This document shows, one piece after another, positions 33,674 to 37,248 of a stretch of 37,248 nucleotides of DNA. Where the stretch lies: contig NZ_JNWV01000059.1 of the NCBI RefSeq assembly GCF_000716535.1, positions 1 to 37,248 of the forward strand, read 5' to 3'. This stretch comes from Streptomyces flaveolus. Lineage in GTDB: Bacteria > Actinomycetota > Actinomycetes > Streptomycetales > Streptomycetaceae. The position numbers and the translations under genes are program-made. Every line of letters begins with the position of its first letter. Position 1 is the stretch's first letter. The notes under the pieces were generated by a model. The model had not been told where the DNA came from. It did not search any database and was given only the letters and a program-made list of their open reading frames with translations.

Positions 33674-34526
33674 ATGACGTCCTTGGCCCATGCCGTACAC
33701 GTCAGTCAGATGCAGCCGCTGGCACCGGGCGCCCTGCCGCCCCGGCCGGACGGTGGCCCGCTGCTCTGGTCCCCGCTGTCCACGACACTCGTCTACGGCC
33801 CCCCGCGAGGCCGTCCTGGTCGACCCGGGGCTGACCACGGAGCAGGAGGCCGCCGTCGCGGAGGGGGCCGCCGGTTTCGACCGTACGATCACCGGCGTCT
33901 ACGTCACGCACGCGCACGGCGACCACTGGTACGCGACGGCGCCCGTGCGTGAGCGGTTCCCGGACCTGAAGGTGTGGGCCACGGCCGAGACGATCGCGGA
34001 GATGGAGCGGACCACCCCCGGCGGCCGGCCGAACCCCTTCTGAAGAGCGGCGATTCCCGGCCTGATCGGCGACACCCCAGTCATCGCCGAGGCCGTCCCG
34101 GAAGGCGGCCTCCAGGTGTACGGGCGGCCGCTCGTGCCCCGTGCCGTCGGGCACACCGACACCGATCACACGACGTTCCTGCACGTGCCGTCCCTGGACC
34201 TGGTCGTCGGTGGCAACGTCGTCTACAACCAGGTGCACCAGTACCTCTCCGAGGCCGGCGCCCACGGCATCGACAGCTGGCTCGGCGCGATCGACGCCGT
34301 GGCCGCCCTCGACCCGGCCACCGTCGTGGCCGGGCACAAGAATCCCGAGCGCGACGACCCGGCCTCCGTCATCGACGAAACCCGCGACTACCTGCACGCG
34401 GCCGCGGAGGTCTTCGCCGGTGCCACCGGCCGGGCCGACTACTTCGAGGCGATGACGCGGAGGTTCCCGGCCTGGCTGAACCCGGGCATCGCATGGCTGA
34501 CCGCGGTGGGGCGCTGGCCGGAGTGA
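33674..34526 (+). pseudogene. Metallo-beta-lactamase-fold hydrolase, frameshift plus nonsense
   Basis: A complete MBL-fold gene in pieces. ATG 33674 begins the first frame. At the run of six C near 33800 the frame must shift (one C fewer restores GPREAVLVDPGL). The body then carries THAHGDHW, the HxHxDH zinc motif, and an in-frame TGA at 34041-34043 where related proteins have Trp (NPF-stop-RAAIPG). It continues GHTDTDHTTFLHVPSLDLVV and VVAGHKNPERDD to TGA 34526. All zinc ligands remain, so inactivation looks recent. One defect lies in a homopolymer, so a sequence error is possible for that one, but not for the TGA. Confidence 0.85.
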
Positions 34527-34611
34527 GCCAACGGGACCGCCCTGTCGCAGTACGCCCTGAGGTCGCGGGCGTCTGCCCAACGTAGGTATGCGAGCGCGCC
34601 CGGCGTCTTAG

Positions 34612-34625
34612 TGACCAACTGGTCA
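34612..34625. promoter_or_regulatory. TetR-type operator 1, TGACCAACTGGTCA
   Basis: A near-perfect palindrome (TGACCA-AC-TGGTCA) 100 bp before the flavin monooxygenase. Together with the related site 43 bp further on it forms an operator pair of the TGACC-N4-GGTCA kind seen upstream of TetR-controlled oxygenases. No TetR gene is in the window. Confidence 0.7.
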
Positions 34626-34654
34626 TTAAGGCTCGAGCGTCGTACGCTCCTAAA

Positions 34655-34668
34655 TGACCGCCTGGTCA
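34655..34668. promoter_or_regulatory. TetR-type operator 2, TGACCGCCTGGTCA
   Basis: The second copy of the palindrome, with different centre bases, 44 bp upstream of the flavin monooxygenase start. The repeat with site 1 makes chance unlikely. Confidence 0.7.
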
Positions 34669-34711
34669 GTGAGACCCGACGGCGCATCTACTCGTCAGGA
34701 GCTGAGACGGC

Positions 34712-36208
34712 ATGTCCGAAGACAGGGAGCCCACGCGTCACCAGGTGGTCGTCGTCGGCGGCGGCCCCGTCGGCCTGTGGATTGCTCGGGAACTGGCCCT
34801 CGCGGGCGTACGGCCCCTCGTCCTGGAGCGGGCGGAGCAGCGCAGCCCGCATTCCAGGGCCCTGGGTGTGCATCCCCGCACGATCGAGGTGCTGGCCATG
34901 CGCGGGCGTCACGAGGCGTTCCTGGCCGGCGGCCGGCCCATCCCGAACTGGCACTTCGGCATGTTGGACCACCGTCTGGACTTCCGGGCGCTGCCCACGC
35001 CCTTCCCGTTCATGCTGGCCTTCCCGCAGTCGGCCACCGAGGAACTGCTGGAGCGGTACGCGGTCGAGTCGGGCGCGGAGGTCCGGCGGGGTCACGCGGT
35101 GGTCTCCCTGGCCCAGGACGACACTGCCGTCACCCTCCAGGTCCGGGGCCCCGCCGGCACCTACGAGGTGTCCGCCGAGTACGTCGTCGGCGCCGACGGC
35201 ACCCGCAGCACCGTGCGCCGGCAGGCGGGCGTCGACTTCCCCGGGGCCGGAACCTCCGCGTACGCGTACCTGGGCGAGGTCGTGCTGGACAGTCCGCCGC
35301 CGGCCGGGTTCCAGGCCCTGAACGAGGCCGGTCGCCTCCTGGTGGTGCCGCTGCCGGACGGCGGGTACCGCGTCACCGGGTACGACCCGCTCAACCAGCG
35401 CCGCGATCCGCTGACGCTCGACGAACTCCGGGACGCCGCACGGCGCATCGCCGGCACGGACTTCGGCATGCGCGACCCGTCCTGGTTGACCCGGTTCGGC
35501 AACGCCACGCGCCTGGCCGCCTCCTACCGCGCCGGCCGGGTGCTGCTGGCCGGGGACGCCGCGCACAGCCACTTCCCCGCGGGCGGGGTCGGTCTCAACG
35601 TCGGGCTCCAGGACGCCATGAACCTCGGCTGGAAACTCGCCGCCGTCGCACAGGGCAGGGCCGCCTCGGAGTTGCTCGACACCTACCACTCGGAACGGCA
35701 CCCGGTGGGCGAGGAGCTGGCGGAGCACACGCTGGCGCAGAGCGCGCTGATCACGGGTCTCACCCCGGACGTCACCGCGCTGCGGTCCCTGCTGAGCGAC
35801 GCGATCGCCGACGATCCGCACTTCTCCAGGATGCTGGCCGGCAAGCTGTCGGGGCTCGACACGGCCTACCCGCCGGCCGACGCGGACGCCCACCCCCTCA
35901 CCGGCGTCCGGGCCCACGACCCCGAGGGCCTGGGCATCCTCCCGTTGCTGCACGACGGCCGTCCGGTGCTGCTGGCCATGGGTGACACCCCGGTCCCCGG
36001 CGAGGTGGCCGAACGGGCGGCGGCGGCCGGCGTCGCGGTGCACCGCAGCCGGCTGTCCACCACCGGCGGGGACCGCTGGGCCGGCGTGACCGCGGCACTG
36101 CTGCGGCCCGACGGACACGTGTGGTGGGCGACCGAACGGCCCGCCGCCACGGCCGACCTCGCCGGTGAGACGATCAAGGCCCTGGACTTCCTGCCCGCGC
36201 GGTTCTGA
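34712..36208 (+). CDS. FAD-dependent monooxygenase (group A aromatic hydroxylase type)
   Basis: A 498-residue flavoprotein monooxygenase of the PheA/TfdB/rifampicin monooxygenase type. FAD-binding VVVGGGPVGLWIARELALAG (about 12-31), the DG motif GADGTRSTVR (about 160) and the GD motif LLAGDAAHSHFP (about 284), followed by GVGLNVGLQDAMNLGWKLA, are all complete. A thioredoxin-like C-terminal domain follows, as in phenol hydroxylases. It should hydroxylate an aromatic compound or detoxify an antibiotic with NAD(P)H and O2. ATG 34712 follows AGGAG. Two TetR-type operators upstream suggest induction by its substrate. Confidence 0.94.
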   Translation: MSEDREPTRHQVVVVGGGPVGLWIARELALAGVRPLVLERAEQRSPHSRALGVHPRTIEVLAMRGRHEAFLAGGRPIPNWHFGMLDHRLDFRALPTPFPFMLAFPQSATEELLERYAVESGAEVRRGHAVVSLAQDDTAVTLQVRGPAGTYEVSAEYVVGADGTRSTVRRQAGVDFPGAGTSAYAYLGEVVLDSPPPAGFQALNEAGRLLVVPLPDGGYRVTGYDPLNQRRDPLTLDELRDAARRIAGTDFGMRDPSWLTRFGNATRLAASYRAGRVLLAGDAAHSHFPAGGVGLNVGLQDAMNLGWKLAAVAQGRAASELLDTYHSERHPVGEELAEHTLAQSALITGLTPDVTALRSLLSDAIADDPHFSRMLAGKLSGLDTAYPPADADAHPLTGVRAHDPEGLGILPLLHDGRPVLLAMGDTPVPGEVAERAAAAGVAVHRSRLSTTGGDRWAGVTAALLRPDGHVWWATERPAATADLAGETIKALDFLPARF

Positions 36209-36397
36209 GCGCCCTCACGTGCCGCCGGCCGGCAGCGGACGCCTGTCGGCGGCGGTGCGGGCGGCCCGGGAGCGGGCGGTGATCGGGGTCCGCGGGGGGG
36301 GTGAGGGCCGGGAATGCGGCAGGGGGTGGCGGTGTTGAGAGAACCGTCTGACATGTTCGAGTCAATCGGCTCGGGCGGTCGGCGGAAGGAGTCCCTC

Positions 36398-36616
36398 ATG
36401 GCACGCAGCACCACACGCCCCGTCGTCAAGCTGAAGTCGACGGCCGGCACCGGAGTCACCTACGTGACCCGGAAGAACCGTCTGAACGACCCCGACCGGC
36501 TGGTCCTGCGCAAGTACGACGGACACCGCCGGCCGGGTGGAACGCTTCCAGCGACGCTACGGCCGCACCACCGTCGACCGCCACTGACCACCACCCACCG
36601 CCGCCGAGGCCACTGA
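36398..36616 (+). pseudogene. rpmG: Ribosomal protein L33 gene fused out of frame to the 3' end of an L31 gene
   Basis: ATG 36398 behind GAAGGAG begins a clear bacterial L33: [40 protein letters not shown], about 41 of 54 normal residues. At about 36516-36520 the homology stops. The next bases, in another frame, read [16 protein letters not shown] and end at TGA 36585-36587, matching the C-terminus of type-B L31. In zinc-responsive ribosomal paralogue clusters rpmG and rpmE are neighbours, so a deletion between them gives this fusion. The L33 frame instead continues 31 abnormal residues to 36616. No Zur-like box was seen upstream. Probably non-functional. Confidence 0.75.
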
Positions 36617-36630
36617 CGCCAGTGCCCCCA

Positions 36631-36662
36631 CGGCCCGGCACCGCGCCCGCGGTGCCGGGCCG
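36631..36662 (+). terminator. Terminator hairpin after the L33/L31 fusion
   Basis: A perfect 14-bp stem (CGGCCCGGCACCGC pairing with 36649-36662) with a 4-nt loop GCCC, followed by TTCCTGT. Good Streptomyces-type terminator. Confidence 0.8.
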
Positions 36663-36710
36663 TTCCTGTACCCGCACACGCCCGCCCGCCCGGAGCCCCA
36701 CCGCAAGCTC

Positions 36711-36917
36711 GCTCCCAAGTGTTCGTCACAGACACGTGAAACGGGGTCCCGTGTCGAGGTCCCCACACGTGCGAGCGTTCTGCGCGCGCGGGCCCTCCCA
36801 CAACTCCGCGAATGGATCACGCGGGCGATCGACGCCGACGAGACCGGGCGACTGACTCCCCATCAGCACTACTGGCGGCTCGCCGACGGCCACCTCACTC
36901 ATCGCGACGAGGCGTGA
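36711..36917 (+). pseudogene. C-terminal fragment of an unrecognised protein
   Basis: In one plus frame lacking a proper start, RARALPQLREWITRAIDADE, TGRLTPHQHYWRLADGHLTH and a final RDEA precede TGA 36915-36917. Codon use is typical of coding DNA. It may be a stub like others in the window or a small gene with an unseen start. Family unknown. Confidence 0.35.
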
Positions 36918-37096
36918 ACCCGGGAAAACCCGTGGGCGGGCCACGGCTGGGCGTTGCTAGTCCCCGGGAGGCCGTGCGAGAGAGCGAGGAGGTGGTACCC
37001 GTGAACGTATCGACATCGGTGCTCCCCTCCGGGGTCACGGTCGGGCGATAGGTCGTCCGGGAGCGCCGTTCAAGAGCACTCCCGAAAAGCACGACC

Positions 37097-37248
37097 GTGC
37101 ACTTCACTTCCGAACAGCGCCTCGAAGCCGACGAGCAGGCCCGTGCCGGCCTCCGGCGGGCGATGCGGGCCGGCGAACCGGTCGACGAGATCTTCGAGTC
37201 CCTCATCGGCCCGCTGGTCGACAACGCGGTCCCGGAATGGCACACCAC
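37097..37248 (+). CDS. Start of an unassigned protein (partial)
   Basis: GTG 37097 opens a frame running off the right edge: HFTSEQRLEADEQARAGLRR, AMRAGEPVDEIFESLIGPLV, DNAVPEWHT. It is helical and charged, with no recognised motif in the 50 residues available. A stronger ribosome site (GAGGAGGT before GTG 37001) lies in the same frame upstream, but TAG 37049-37051 closes that frame after 16 codons. So either translation starts at 37097, or the gene is broken, or the short ORF is a leader. Confidence 0.55.
   Translation, partial: MHFTSEQRLEADEQARAGLRRAMRAGEPVDEIFESLIGPLVDNAVPEWHT

Noticed and set aside
36310..36397. A Zur box upstream of the L33 fusion
   Set aside because: Expected because zinc-independent ribosomal paralogues are often Zur-regulated, but no AT-rich TGA...TCA palindrome is present here.
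1..37248. CRISPR arrays, rRNA and tRNA genes
   Set aside because: No regularly spaced repeats and no cloverleaf or rRNA-like stretch were recognised on either strand.

Overview
This window is high-GC actinobacterial DNA, almost certainly Streptomyces. The signs are very strong third-position GC bias, many GTG/TTG starts, ATGA/GTGA overlapping operons, an MbtH-like protein, rare TTA codons confined to a secondary-metabolite locus, and a large secreted S8 peptidase. Everything here was read by eye from translations and motifs; no database search was run.

Region 1 (1-5.1 kb) is the edge of a small nonribosomal-peptide locus. A leftward NRPS starts at 1381 with a condensation domain and runs out of the window. 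Divergent from it is an operon of an AMP-forming acyl/aryl ligase, a free-standing carrier protein, an MbtH-like protein and two proteins I cannot assign. TTA codons occur in the NRPS, the ligase and the first unknown protein, so translation probably depends on bldA.

Region 2 (5.1-11.5 kb) has gene remnants (aldo/keto reductase, luciferase-type oxidoreductase), an SRPBCC protein, and a TrmB/LuxR-like regulator divergent from a 1246-residue subtilase, which ends at a strong hairpin.

Region 3 (11.5-18.5 kb) is mostly a gene graveyard: second subtilase, DUF2975, alpha/beta-hydrolase, ABC ATPase, PIN-like, aminoglycoside-phosphotransferase-like, IS5 transposase and MFS fragments. One intact two-gene operon (SCP2-like protein plus alpha/beta hydrolase, 15.1-16.4 kb) sits among them.

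Region 4 (18.5-31.6 kb) is the most coherent system: a complete-looking regulon for taking up and oxidising a 6-deoxyhexose such as L-fucose or L-rhamnose. It holds a GntR/FCD regulator, lactonase, L-rhamnose-type mutarotase, enolase-superfamily acid-sugar dehydratase, binding-protein-dependent ABC importer, KduD-like SDR, zinc alcohol dehydrogenase, aldo/keto reductase and a secreted parallel beta-helix protein resembling GH141. Five copies of one near-palindromic operator (core CATACGTATG) lie at every promoter of this set, including over the regulator's own start codon. The inferred flow is: glycan, released deoxyhexose, import, anomer exchange, lactone, aldonate, 2-keto-3-deoxy-aldonate, diketo acid. 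The final cleavage enzyme is not in the window. Remnants of the same IS5-type transposase flank the region at 16.5 and 32.3 kb in the same orientation.

Region 5 (31.6-37.2 kb) holds an ASCH protein, an RsbW-like ATP-binding protein, a broken metallo-beta-lactamase-fold gene, a flavin monooxygenase behind two TetR-type operators, an out-of-frame fusion of ribosomal protein genes L33 and L31, and the start of an unknown gene.
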